The notes beneath the pieces are model-generated. The model was given only the letters and a program-made list of their open reading frames with translations, searched no databases and was not told the DNA's origin. Position numbers and translations under genes: made by a program. Source: Pseudomonas rhizosphaerae (GTDB lineage: Bacteria > Pseudomonadota > Gammaproteobacteria > Pseudomonadales > Pseudomonadaceae). From it: 64,000 nt of DNA. The stretch is from assembly GCF_000761155.1 (NCBI RefSeq), contig NZ_CP009533.1, positions 3,295,001 through 3,359,000 on the forward strand. The letters are read 5' to 3'. Shown in pieces: positions 9,748 through 19,122 of this stretch; position 1 is the stretch's first letter, and the number at the start of each line of letters is the position of its first letter.

Positions 9748-9948
9748 TCAGCCGCCGCCGATGGCGTGAACCACCTCGATCTGATCACCTTCGCCCAGTA
9801 CGGTGTCGACGTGCTGGCTGCGCGGGACGATGTCCTGGTTCAGCTCGACGGCAACGCGGCGCCCGACCAGCTCGAGGCGCACAAGCAGCCCGGCAACGGT
9901 CTCGCCGTCGGGAAGTTCGAAAGGATCGCCGTTCAGTTGAATGCGCAT
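9748..9948 (-). CDS. thiS: Sulfur-carrier protein ThiS
   Basis: ThiS is a 66-residue ubiquitin-like protein whose C-terminal glycine is converted to a thiocarboxylate that donates sulfur for thiazole formation. The sequence starts MRIQLNGDPFELPDGETV and ends with three glycines, so the needed Gly-Gly end is present. I used the ATG at 9948 because it gives the family start; an ATG six codons upstream is less likely. It is the first gene of the thiS-thiG-trmB group. Confidence 0.95.
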   Translation of the reverse strand: MRIQLNGDPFELPDGETVAGLLVRLELVGRRVAVELNQDIVPRSQHVDTVLGEGDQIEVVHAIGGG

Positions 9949-10033
9949 GCGGTCGGCAGCCATCATTTTTTGGGGGTCGTTATTCTAGCCCGATCGCCGA
10001 GGATTCCCAAGGCCAAGCCGACCACGCGCGCGA

Positions 10034-10405
10034 TCAGCCCAGGCGCCAGGCCATAAGGCCCAGGCACAGCCACCCGGCTAGCAACGCCAGACCACCGAAC
10101 GGGGTGACGATACCCAGCTTGCTGACACCGGTCAGGGTCAACAGGTACAGGCTGCCCGAGAACAGGACGATGCCCAGGCAGAACAGCGCGCCCGCCCACC
10201 CCACCAGACGCCCCGGCACGTGGACGCTGAGCAACGCCACCCCGAACAACGCAAGGGTGTGGATAAGTTGGTAGCTGACGCCGGTCTGGAAAATGGCCAG
10301 GTAATCGGCGCTCAGTCGGTTCTTCAAGCCGTGGGCGGCGAAGGCGCCAAGCGCCACACCGGTGAAGCCGAAGAAAGCAGCCAGCATCAGGAACGTACGC
10401 AGCAT
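10034..10405 (-). CDS. DUF423 (YgdD family) small membrane protein
   Basis: The 123-residue protein has about four membrane helices. Its N-terminus MLRTFLMLAAFFGFTGVALG is followed by AFAAHGLKNRLS, the signature of the DUF423/YgdD family, and QTGVSYQLIHTLALF follows. The family is widespread in proteobacteria and has no established function. It lies 85 bases upstream of thiS on the same strand and is divergent from mtgA. Confidence 0.88.
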   Translation of the reverse strand: MLRTFLMLAAFFGFTGVALGAFAAHGLKNRLSADYLAIFQTGVSYQLIHTLALFGVALLSVHVPGRLVGWAGALFCLGIVLFSGSLYLLTLTGVSKLGIVTPFGGLALLAGWLCLGLMAWRLG

Positions 10406-10447
10406 CCAGGTTTGTCCTCATAAAGCCGTGTTGCACCGCAGGGTCTG

Positions 10448-10453
10448 TATAAT
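10448..10453 (+). promoter_or_regulatory. Possible -10 box of mtgA
   Basis: A perfect TATAAT hexamer lies 31 bases before the mtgA ATG at 10485. No good -35 box is at the right distance: TTGCAC at 10431-10436 is only 11 bases away. The call therefore rests on the hexamer alone. Confidence 0.4.
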
Positions 10454-10484
10454 GGCCCGCTCACCCGGCCAGGCCAAGCCCTTC

Positions 10485-11207
10485 ATGCTGCAATCCTTCT
10501 TCCGCCGTCTGTGCAAGACACTGCTCTGGTTCGTCGCTGCCAGCGTGGCGCTGGTGGTGATCTTTCGCTTCATTCCGCCGCCGGGCACCATGCTCATGGC
10601 CGAGCGCAAAATCGAATCCTGGGTCGATGGCCAGCCCATCGATCTGCAACGGGACTGGCAATCCTGGGCGAACATTTCCGACGATCTGAAGGTGGCGGTC
10701 ATCGCCGGTGAAGATCAACGCTTTGCCGAGCACTGGGGCTTCGACATCGCCGCCATCCGCGCAGCGTTCGCGCACAACGAGGAAGGCGGTTCGTTGCGCG
10801 GCGCCAGCACCCTGAGCCAGCAAGTGGCGAAGAACGTTTTCCTCTGGTCCGGCCGCAGCTGGTTGCGCAAGGGCCTGGAAGCCTGGTTCACCGGGTTGAT
10901 CGAGATATTCTGGTCCAAGCAGCGCATTCTCGAGGTCTACCTCAACAGCGCGGAATGGGACGACGGCGTGTTCGGCGCCGAAGCGGCGGCGCGGCATCAT
11001 TTCGGCATCGGTTCAGCCCAGCTGTCTCGGCAACAGGCAAGCCTGCTGGCCGCCGTGCTGCCCAACCCGCGCAACTGGAGCGCCAGTCGGCCCAGCGCCT
11101 ACGTAGCCCGCCGCGCTGGCTGGATCCGCCAACAGATGGGCCAGCTGGGCGGCCACGACTACCTCCTGCGCCTAGACCTGCCACGCCCCGCGCCCTGGGC
11201 CGATTAG
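10485..11207 (+). CDS. mtgA: Monofunctional peptidoglycan glycosyltransferase
   Basis: MtgA is a GT51 enzyme that polymerises lipid II into glycan strands at the outer face of the inner membrane. One N-terminal helix (about residues 12-30) anchors it. The catalytic glutamate is E76 in AGEDQRFAEHWGFD, followed by GASTLSQQVAKNVFLW and the EVYLNSAEWDDGVFGAEAAA motif. There is no transpeptidase domain. I chose the ATG at 10485 (MLQSFF), which gives 240 residues as in the family; an ATG at 10452 overlaps the likely -10 box. A strong bidirectional terminator follows. Confidence 0.95.
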   Translation: MLQSFFRRLCKTLLWFVAASVALVVIFRFIPPPGTMLMAERKIESWVDGQPIDLQRDWQSWANISDDLKVAVIAGEDQRFAEHWGFDIAAIRAAFAHNEEGGSLRGASTLSQQVAKNVFLWSGRSWLRKGLEAWFTGLIEIFWSKQRILEVYLNSAEWDDGVFGAEAAARHHFGIGSAQLSRQQASLLAAVLPNPRNWSASRPSAYVARRAGWIRQQMGQLGGHDYLLRLDLPRPAPWAD

Positions 11208-11234
11208 GCCGCGAACACGCCCTACCAGACAACA

Positions 11235-11261
11235 AAAAGCCCCGAACCAGTCGGGGCTTTT
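11235..11261. terminator. Bidirectional terminator between mtgA and rpoH
   Basis: An 11-bp perfect stem, AAAAGCCCCGA / TCGGGGCTTTT, with a five-base loop has T runs in both directions. It sits between convergent mtgA and rpoH and can serve both. Confidence 0.9.
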
Positions 11262-11286
11262 CCATTTCACGCATCGACGCCTCACA

Positions 11287-12141
<855 letters not shown>

Positions 12142-12191
12142 ACGAAAAAACCTCCGACTCACATGACTCGTGCCCGCAGGCACTGCGAAAA

Positions 12192-12219
12192 ATAGACCGG
12201 GAACCAGTTGACAAGTTCC
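12192..12219 (-). promoter_or_regulatory. AlgU/sigma-E-type promoter of rpoH
   Basis: On the reverse strand GGAACTT (12219-12213) is followed after 16 bases by TCTAT (12196-12192). This fits the AlgU consensus GAACTT-N16/17-TCtga. Control of rpoH by the envelope-stress sigma factor is known in P. aeruginosa and E. coli. Confidence 0.65.
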
Positions 12220-12295
12220 TTGTGACGCTTTAGCGGTCGATGATAATAAAGTTAACTTAACAGCACGATTGAACAGTGCATCTATGTACCACAGC

Positions 12296-13327
12296 TTAAC
12301 GCGGCGCCAGTTCGCGCAGGTGCCGCCAGACTGCAATCCACGCACCGATATACCCTAACAATACCGCGCCTAGCAAGAGCGACAATCCGTCGGCCGCAGG
12401 CACCCCGCCCAAGGCGAAGTCACTGCCGTACAGACCGGACAACCCGGTCACCGCATCGTTGAGCCAATCCAGGCCGAAAGCCAGGATGCCCCAGGCGAAG
12501 AGCCCTGCGCCGAAACCGTACAATGCGCCCATGTACAAGAACGGCCGACGCACGTAACTGTCCGTGCCCCCGACCAATTTGATGACCTCGATTTCGATGC
12601 GTCGGTTCTCGATGTGCAGACGAATGGTGTTGCCAATCACCAGCAACAACGCCGAAACCAGCAGCAGGGTCAGGCCGAACACGAACCGGTCACCCAGCTT
12701 GAGAATCGCCGCGAGCCGCTCCACCCACACCAGGTCCAGTTGCGCCTGCTGCACCTTCGGCAGCTCGGCCAATTGCTGGCGCAGGGTTTCCAGCGCGGCC
12801 TTGTCGACTTCCAGCGGCGTGACCACTACCACGCCAGGCAGCGGGTTCTCGGGCAGCTCCTTGAGCGCCTCGCCCAGCCCCGACTGCTGCTGGAACTCGC
12901 CCAGCGCCTGCTCGCGGCTTACGAACTCGGCTTGGGCCACGCCCGACAGCCCCTTGATCTGCGTGACCAGGGCCTGGCCCTCGCGCTCACCGGCGTCGAG
13001 TTCCAAGTACAGCGAAATCTGCGCCGCGCGCTGCCAGGAACCGCCCAGGCGCTCGACGTTCTTGAGCAGCAGGGACAGGCCCATGGGCAGACTCAAGGCT
13101 ACGGCCATGACCAGGCAGGTGAAGAAACTGCCGATCGGTTGCTTGCCCAGGCGGCGCAGGCTGTCGACCCAGCTGGCCCGATGGCTTTCGATCCAGGCGC
13201 GCAGCAGGCTGCTGAAGTCTGGCCCGTCATCGTCATCATTCCGACGTTTCTTGGGCTTCTGCGGTTGGGGCTCGCTACCCCTGGGGGCTACCCGGTCCGC
13301 GACCTTGGGACTGCGTGTCGCACTCAT
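12296..13327 (-). CDS. ftsX: Cell division ABC transporter permease FtsX
   Basis: FtsX is the membrane half of the FtsEX complex at the septum, which relays ATP hydrolysis to periplasmic peptidoglycan hydrolases through their activators. The 343-residue protein has a long basic, Pro/Lys-rich cytoplasmic N-terminus. Its first membrane helix is near residues 70-90, then come a periplasmic domain and three more helices in the C-terminal FtsX domain, with [22 protein letters not shown] at its start. It overlaps ftsE by four bases. The gap to rpoH is about 154 bases and holds the rpoH promoter. Confidence 0.95.
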   Translation of the reverse strand: MSATRSPKVADRVAPRGSEPQPQKPKKRRNDDDDGPDFSSLLRAWIESHRASWVDSLRRLGKQPIGSFFTCLVMAVALSLPMGLSLLLKNVERLGGSWQRAAQISLYLELDAGEREGQALVTQIKGLSGVAQAEFVSREQALGEFQQQSGLGEALKELPENPLPGVVVVTPLEVDKAALETLRQQLAELPKVQQAQLDLVWVERLAAILKLGDRFVFGLTLLLVSALLLVIGNTIRLHIENRRIEIEVIKLVGGTDSYVRRPFLYMGALYGFGAGLFAWGILAFGLDWLNDAVTGLSGLYGSDFALGGVPAADGLSLLLGAVLLGYIGAWIAVWRHLRELAPR

Positions 13328-13995
13328 TGTCCTGCCTCTCCGTCACCGATCAGGCGCCCGCGCTGCAGCGTCAGCATGCGATGGCGCATGCGCGCGATCA
13401 GCGCCAGATCGTGGCTGGCAATCAGCACACTGGTGCCTAGCCGGTTGATGTCTTCGAAGACCCCCATGATCTCGGCTGCCAGGCGCGGGTCGAGGTTGCC
13501 GGTGGGTTCATCGGCGAGCAGCAAGGCTGGCTGATGGACGATGGCCCGCGCAATGCCCACACGCTGTTGCTGGCCTGTGGACAGGTCGCCGGGGTACAGC
13601 TCGGCCTTGTCCGCCAGCGCCACTCGCTCGAGCGCCGAATCGACCTTCTTGGCGATTTCCGGCTTGCTCAAACCAAGAATCTGCAGCGGCAGAGCGATGT
13701 TGTTGAACACCGTGCGGTCGAACAGCAACTGGTGATTCTGGAACACCACGCCGATCTGTCGACGCAGGAACGGGATCTGGGCGTTGGTGATCTGCCCCAG
13801 GTCCTGGCCGGCCAGCAGCAGCTTGCCACTGGTGGGTCGTTCCATCGCCAGCAACAGGCGCAGCAGGGTACTTTTGCCCGCGCCGGAATGACCGGTAACG
13901 AACAGGAATTCGCCGCGCCGGACCCGAAAGCTCAGTTCATGCAGACCGACATGGCCGTTGGGGTAGCGCTTGGCGACCTGTTCGAATCGAATCAT
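13324..13995 (-). CDS. ftsE: Cell division ATP-binding protein FtsE
   Basis: FtsE is the ABC ATPase partner of FtsX. The Walker A motif GHSGAGKST is at residues 35-43, the ABC signature is LSTGQQQRVGIARA, and the Walker B is LLLADEPTGNLD. The 223 residues are typical. The start overlaps the ftsY stop by four bases and its stop overlaps the ftsX start by four, so ftsY-ftsE-ftsX form a translationally coupled operon. Confidence 0.97.
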   Translation of the reverse strand: MIRFEQVAKRYPNGHVGLHELSFRVRRGEFLFVTGHSGAGKSTLLRLLLAMERPTSGKLLLAGQDLGQITNAQIPFLRRQIGVVFQNHQLLFDRTVFNNIALPLQILGLSKPEIAKKVDSALERVALADKAELYPGDLSTGQQQRVGIARAIVHQPALLLADEPTGNLDPRLAAEIMGVFEDINRLGTSVLIASHDLALIARMRHRMLTLQRGRLIGDGEAGQ

Positions 13996-15455
13996 GAAGG
14001 CTCCCGCTCGGCGAACAATGCCTGGACGAAGGGTTCTGCTTCGAAGGTGCGCAGGTCGTCGATGCCTTCGCCCACGCCGATGTAGCGGATGGGCAGGCCG
14101 AACTGCTTGGCCAGGGCGAAGATCACCCCGCCCTTGGCGGTGCCGTCGAGCTTGGTCAGGGCCAGGCCGGTCAGGGCAACCGTCTGGTTGAACTGCTTGG
14201 CCTGGTTGATCGCGTTCTGCCCGGTACCGGCATCGAGCACCAGCAGCACTTCGTGCGGCGCCTGTTCGTCGAGCTTGCCCATCACGCGGCGGACTTTCTT
14301 CAGCTCTTCCATCAGGTTGTCTTTGGTGTGCAGACGGCCAGCAGTGTCGGCGATCAACACGTCGATGCCGCGCGACTTGGCGGCCTGCACGGCGTCGAAG
14401 ATCACCGATGCGGAATCGGCACCGGTGTGCTGGGCGATCACCGGAATCTTGTTGCGCTCACCCCACACCTGCAATTGCTCGACCGCCGCGGCACGAAACG
14501 TGTCGCCCGCGGCCAGCATGACTTTCTTGCCTTCGAGCTGCAGTTTCTTGGCCAGCTTGCCGATGGTGGTGGTCTTGCCGGCGCCATTGACGCCTACCAC
14601 CAGGATGACGAACGGCTGGTGCTCGGCCTTGATCACCAATGGCTGCTCGACCGGCCGCAACAGTGCCGTCAGCTCGCCCTGCAACGCCTTGTACAAGGCT
14701 GCGGCATCGGTGAGTTCCTTGCGCGCGACCTTGCGGGTCAGGCTCTGGATGATCACCGAAGTGGCCTCCACGCCAACGTCGGCGGTCAGCAGGCGGGTTT
14801 CCAACTCTTCGAGCAGGTCGTCATCGATGAGCTTGCTGCCCAGAAACAGGCTGGCCATGCCTTCGCCAAGGCTGGCGCTGGTCTTGGACAAGCCCTGCTT
14901 GAGCCGGGCGAAGAAACCGGCCTTGGCCGGTGCGGCCGCTTGCGGGGCAACGACGGCAGGTGGCATGGCTTGGGCAACAGGCGCTGGGACCGGAGCCGGT
15001 GTTACTGGCGTGGGCCGCGCGGCTGGCGCAATGGCAGCAGCAGGCGGCGGAACCGGCGCTGGAGCTGGAGCTGGAGCTGCAACAGGCTCGGCAACAGGCA
15101 CGACCGCTGCTTCCGGCCGGGGAGCGATGGCCGGCGGTGCCTGCGGAGCATCGTCCTCGACCAGCGCCACGGGTTCCTCGGGTACTGGGAGTACCAAACC
15201 CTGCGCGGCAGGCGGCTCGGCAGGTGCGCGATCCACTTCGGCCTGCGGTGCCAGAACCGGCTCCGGCGCGAGCGCAACGGCGGTTTCCACCGAAGTCTGA
15301 ACGGTCGCCTCGGCGTCGGTGACAGGATCCTGGGCGGCAGGGGTTGGTGGCTGTTCGGCGACAGGGGTCTGCGGCTTCTTGCGCAGCCATCCGAACAGGC
15401 CTTTCTTTTCACCGGCCGGGGCCGGGGTCTTTTTGTCGTCGTTGGAACCAAACAT
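13992..15455 (-). CDS. ftsY: Signal recognition particle receptor FtsY
   Basis: FtsY is the SRP receptor GTPase that delivers ribosomes making membrane proteins to the translocon. The C-terminal NG domain (about residues 185-487) has G1 GVNGAGKTTTIGKLAKKL at 288-305, DTAGR as G3 and TKLDGTAKGG as G4. The first ~175 residues are a variable, membrane-associating acidic region that here is very rich in Ala, Pro and Val (repeated APAPVP runs), making the protein 487 residues long. It is the first gene of the ftsY-ftsE-ftsX operon and is divergent from the M16 gene pair. Confidence 0.96.
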   Translation of the reverse strand: MFGSNDDKKTPAPAGEKKGLFGWLRKKPQTPVAEQPPTPAAQDPVTDAEATVQTSVETAVALAPEPVLAPQAEVDRAPAEPPAAQGLVLPVPEEPVALVEDDAPQAPPAIAPRPEAAVVPVAEPVAAPAPAPAPVPPPAAAIAPAARPTPVTPAPVPAPVAQAMPPAVVAPQAAAPAKAGFFARLKQGLSKTSASLGEGMASLFLGSKLIDDDLLEELETRLLTADVGVEATSVIIQSLTRKVARKELTDAAALYKALQGELTALLRPVEQPLVIKAEHQPFVILVVGVNGAGKTTTIGKLAKKLQLEGKKVMLAAGDTFRAAAVEQLQVWGERNKIPVIAQHTGADSASVIFDAVQAAKSRGIDVLIADTAGRLHTKDNLMEELKKVRRVMGKLDEQAPHEVLLVLDAGTGQNAINQAKQFNQTVALTGLALTKLDGTAKGGVIFALAKQFGLPIRYIGVGEGIDDLRTFEAEPFVQALFAEREPS

Positions 15456-15687
15456 GGAAGACGGCTATCTCAAGGTAGCGACGCGCCAGGCGGCGAGTCG
15501 GAAAAAATTCGAAGACGCAACACAGACTGCTTTTACGCCGGCTCGTTCACGCGCAACATTTTGTCGAGTTGCCCCGGCAGGTTCATGCCAACCAGGCATG
15601 GCCCCCAGCGGACCGGATCAGTATCCTAGCACCTCCTCGCCCGTAGACGCTAAGGCCAAGCGGGTAGCTCTCAAGGTTCTAAATCCC

Positions 15688-17043
15688 ATGAATGTCCTCG
15701 CCCGCCGCGCCGCAGGCCTGCTGCTCTGCACGCTCAGCCTGCCTCTGGCGGCTTTTGCCGCCGATACACAGCCCACGCACGAATTCACCCTGGACAACGG
15801 CCTCAAGGTCATCGTGCGCGAGGACCACCGCGCTCCGGTGGTGGTGTCCCAGATCTGGTACAAGGTCGGTTCCAGCTACGAAACACCCGGCCAGACCGGC
15901 CTGTCCCACGCGCTCGAACACATGATGTTCAAGGGCACCGACAAACTGGGCCCCGGTGAAGGCTCGCGCATCCTGCGCGACCTCGGCGCCGAGGAAAACG
16001 CCTTCACCAGCGACGACTACACCGCTTATTACGAAGTGCTGGCCAAGGATCGCCTGGCCGTGGCGTTCGATCTCGAAGCCGACCGCATGGCCAGCCTGAG
16101 CCTGCCCGCCGAAGAGTTCGCGCGTGAAATCGAAGTCATCAAGGAAGAGCGTCGCCTGCGCACCGACGACAAGCCCAGCGCCAAGGCCTACGAGATCTTC
16201 AAGGCCATGGCCTTCCCAGCCAGCGGCTACCACACGCCCACCATCGGCTGGATGGCCGACCTGAATCGCATGAAGGTCGAAGAGCTGCGCCATTGGTACC
16301 AGGCCTGGTACGTGCCCAACAACGCCACCCTGGTGGTGGTGGGCGACGTCAAGCCAGACGAGGTCAAGGCCCTGGCCCAACGTTTCTTCGGCCCCATTGC
16401 CCAGCGCCCCACGCCACCGGTGAAGATCCCGCTGGAACTGGCCAACCCCGGCCAGCGCCTGGCTACATTGCATGTACGCACCCAACTGCCGAGCCTGCTG
16501 TACGGCTTCAACGTCCCGGCTTTGGCCACGGCCGACAAGCCGCGTGATGTCCAGGCTTTGCGGTTGATCTCGGCACTGCTCGATGGTGGCTACAGCGCAC
16601 GCATGGCTACCCGCCTGGAACGCGGCCAGGAGCTGATCTCCAGCGGCGGCGCCCAGTACGACGCCTTCACCCGCGGCGACAGCCTGTTCTTCATTTCCGC
16701 AACGCCAAACGCGCAGAAGAAAAAGACCCTGGCCGATGTCGAGAAAGGCATCTGGAAGCTGCTCGACGAACTCAAGACCACACCGCCCTCCGCCGAGGAG
16801 CTGGAGCGTGTGCGCGCCCAGGTGATCGCCGATCTGGTGTACAGCCGCGACTCCATCAGCAGCCAGGCCACCACCATCGGCATGCTGGAAACCGTGGGCC
16901 TGTCGTGGAAGCTCATGGACAGCGAACTCGAAGACCTCAAGAGCGTAACGCCACAGGACATCCAGAGCGCTGCACGCACCTATTTCACCCGCGATCGCTT
17001 GAGCATCGCCCACGTTCTGCCCGAGGAAGCCGCTCATGAGTGA
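15688..17043 (+). CDS. M16 family zinc peptidase, catalytic subunit-like
   Basis: The 451-residue protein has a signal peptide (about residues 1-25, ending AAFAA) and so is exported. The inverted zinc motif HxxEH is present at residues 74-78 (SHALEHMMF), and the distal glutamate lies in the following helix. It is close to the processing peptidase/PqqL-like exported M16 proteins of Pseudomonas. I chose the ATG at 15688 because it gives a clean signal peptide. It overlaps the next M16 gene by eight bases; the two probably form a heterodimer, as other split M16 enzymes do. The substrate is unknown. Confidence 0.88.
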   Translation: MNVLARRAAGLLLCTLSLPLAAFAADTQPTHEFTLDNGLKVIVREDHRAPVVVSQIWYKVGSSYETPGQTGLSHALEHMMFKGTDKLGPGEGSRILRDLGAEENAFTSDDYTAYYEVLAKDRLAVAFDLEADRMASLSLPAEEFAREIEVIKEERRLRTDDKPSAKAYEIFKAMAFPASGYHTPTIGWMADLNRMKVEELRHWYQAWYVPNNATLVVVGDVKPDEVKALAQRFFGPIAQRPTPPVKIPLELANPGQRLATLHVRTQLPSLLYGFNVPALATADKPRDVQALRLISALLDGGYSARMATRLERGQELISSGGAQYDAFTRGDSLFFISATPNAQKKKTLADVEKGIWKLLDELKTTPPSAEELERVRAQVIADLVYSRDSISSQATTIGMLETVGLSWKLMDSELEDLKSVTPQDIQSAARTYFTRDRLSIAHVLPEEAAHE

Positions 17044-18511
17044 GCCCATCACCCCCCGTCGCCTCCTGGCTGGCTCGACCCTTCTGGTGCTCGCCGGCTG
17101 GCTGGCTACCTTCAGCGCCCAGGCCGCAGACGCCGCCAGTGCCGGCCAACCCACTCGCGGCCTGCAATCGGTGAGCGAGCTGGGCAGCACTGCACCCAGC
17201 CATCGCCGCCTGAACATCCAGAACTGGACAACCGCCGAAGGCGCCAAGGTGTTGTTCGTCGAAGCTCACGAATTGCCGATGTTCGATCTGCGCCTGACTT
17301 TCGCCGCTGGCAGCAGCCAGGATCAGAACCACCCTGGCATCGCCCTGCTGACCAACGCCATGCTCAACGAAGGCGTGGCCGGCAAGGACGTCAGCGCCAT
17401 CGCCCAAGGCTTCGAGGGCCTGGGCGCGGACTTCTCCAACGGTGCCTATCGCGACATGGCCGTGGCCTCGCTGCGCAGCCTCAGTGATACCGACAAGCGC
17501 ACGCCGGCCCTGAAACTGTTTGCCGATGTCGTCGGCAAGCCGACGTTCCCGGCCGATGCCCTGGTACGTATCAAGAACCAACTGCTTGCCAGCTTCGAAT
17601 TCCAGAAGCAGAACCCCGCCAAGCTGGCCAGCAACGAGCTGTTCACACGGCTGTATGGCAGCCATCCGTACGCGCATCCCAGCGAAGGCGACGCCAAGAG
17701 CCTGCCGGGCCTGAGCATCGAGCAACTGCGCGCTTTCCATAAACGTGCCTATGCCGCTGGCAACGCAGTTATCGCCATCGTCGGCGACCTGTCGCGAAGC
17801 GAGGCCGAACAGATCGCCGCCCAGGTCTCCGGCGCCCTGCCCAAGGGTCCTGCCCTGGCCAAGCCAGCGCAGCCCGCGGCGCCCGAGGCCGGTGTGACTC
17901 ACATCGACTTCCCGTCCAAGCAGACGCAGATGTTCATCGCGCAACTGGGTATCGACCGCAAGGATCCGGATTTCGCCGCGCTGTCCATGGGCAACCAGAT
18001 CCTTGGAGGTGGCGCATTCGGTACGCGGCTGATGAGCGAAGTCCGCGAAAAACGCGGCCTGACCTACGGCGTCTACTCGGCGTTCACCCCGATGCAGGTC
18101 CGCGGACCGTTCATGATCAACCTGCAGACCCGCGCCGAGCTCGGCGACGGTACCTTGAAGCTGGTGCAGGACATCCTGCGCGACTACCTCAAGACCGGCC
18201 CTACTCAGGAAGAACTGGACAACGCCAAGCGTGAGCAGGCCGGCAGCTTCCCGCTGTCCAATGCCAGCAACGCGAGCATCGTTGCGCAATTGGGTGCCAC
18301 CGGTTTCTACGACATGCCGCTGACCTGGATGGAAGACTTCCTGCAGCAGTCACAGGCCCTGACCGTGGAACAGGTGAAAACCGCGATGAACAAACACCTG
18401 GATGCCGATAAACTGGTGATCGTCACGGCTGGCCCCAAGGTTGCGCAGCAACCCTTGCCGGCCCCAACGGACAAACCCTCCGAGCAACCGCTCGGCGTAC
18501 CGGAGCACTGA
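17036..18511 (+). CDS. M16 family protein, non-catalytic partner
   Basis: The 491-residue exported protein (signal-like N-terminus to about residue 31) has the M16 fold. Where the first gene has HALEH, this one reads HPGIALLTNAMLNEGV, so the zinc ligands and catalytic glutamate are absent. The C-terminal half keeps the M16 feature GGGAFGTRLMSEVREKRGLT. Such a catalytic/non-catalytic pair is the usual design of bacterial two-gene M16 peptidases. The tail is Pro-rich. Its stop overlaps the rsmD start by one base. Confidence 0.85.
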   Translation: MSEPITPRRLLAGSTLLVLAGWLATFSAQAADAASAGQPTRGLQSVSELGSTAPSHRRLNIQNWTTAEGAKVLFVEAHELPMFDLRLTFAAGSSQDQNHPGIALLTNAMLNEGVAGKDVSAIAQGFEGLGADFSNGAYRDMAVASLRSLSDTDKRTPALKLFADVVGKPTFPADALVRIKNQLLASFEFQKQNPAKLASNELFTRLYGSHPYAHPSEGDAKSLPGLSIEQLRAFHKRAYAAGNAVIAIVGDLSRSEAEQIAAQVSGALPKGPALAKPAQPAAPEAGVTHIDFPSKQTQMFIAQLGIDRKDPDFAALSMGNQILGGGAFGTRLMSEVREKRGLTYGVYSAFTPMQVRGPFMINLQTRAELGDGTLKLVQDILRDYLKTGPTQEELDNAKREQAGSFPLSNASNASIVAQLGATGFYDMPLTWMEDFLQQSQALTVEQVKTAMNKHLDADKLVIVTAGPKVAQQPLPAPTDKPSEQPLGVPEH

Positions 18512-19098
18512 TGGCCAGCGTCAAACCCAAGCAACCCCACGGTGGCCAAGGCCACCTGCGCATCATCGGTGGCCAATGGCGCAGCCGCAAACTGAGCTTC
18601 CCGGAAGCACCAGGCCTGCGCCCTACCCCTGATCGGGTACGCGAAACGCTGTTCAACTGGCTGGCCGCGCATATCGAGGGTGCCAAGGTGCTGGATGCCT
18701 TCAGCGGCAGCGGTGCCCTGTACCTCGAAGCGCTGTCGCGTGGCGCCAGCATGGCACTGGCACTGGATGCCAATGCCGCCGCCATTTCCAGCCTTCGGCA
18801 CAATCTGGATCTGCTCAACTGCGCGACGGGCCAACTGCTGCAAAGCGATGCGCTGAAGTACCTGGACACCCAGACACCCAGCCCATTCGACCTGGTGTTC
18901 CTTGATCCACCCTTCCATCAGAACCTGCTGCCTGCAACCTGCACGCTGCTGGAAGATAAAGGCTGGCTGGCCGAGCGTGCCTGGATCTACACCGAGAGCG
19001 AGACACCGCCTTCGGCGTTGCAGATGCCGGCCGCGTGGCGCCTGCACCGCGAGAAGAAAGCCGGGCAGGTCTACTACTCCCTGTGGCAGCGCGGCTGA
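18511..19098 (+). CDS. rsmD: 16S rRNA (guanine966-N2)-methyltransferase
   Basis: RsmD methylates G966 in 16S rRNA using SAM. Diagnostic segments are LRPTPDRVRETLFNWL, the SAM loop VLDAFSGSGALYLEALSRGA and the catalytic DPPF in DLVFLDPPFHQN. The 195 residues are normal. It begins on the last base of the second M16 gene (TGATG), so translation is coupled, although the functions look unrelated. Confidence 0.95.
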   Translation: MASVKPKQPHGGQGHLRIIGGQWRSRKLSFPEAPGLRPTPDRVRETLFNWLAAHIEGAKVLDAFSGSGALYLEALSRGASMALALDANAAAISSLRHNLDLLNCATGQLLQSDALKYLDTQTPSPFDLVFLDPPFHQNLLPATCTLLEDKGWLAERAWIYTESETPPSALQMPAAWRLHREKKAGQVYYSLWQRG

Positions 19099-19122
19099 CA
19101 CGGGCTTGCCAGGGTATTCACG

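Noticed and set aside
10452..11207. ATG at 10452 as the mtgA start
   Set aside because: It overlaps the TATAAT hexamer and adds 11 residues not typical of the family; the ATG at 10485 gives the expected N-terminus.
14253..15629. Long open frame opposite ftsY
   Set aside because: It lies wholly over the strongly supported FtsY sequence and encodes low-complexity Arg/Gly/Trp text without motifs.
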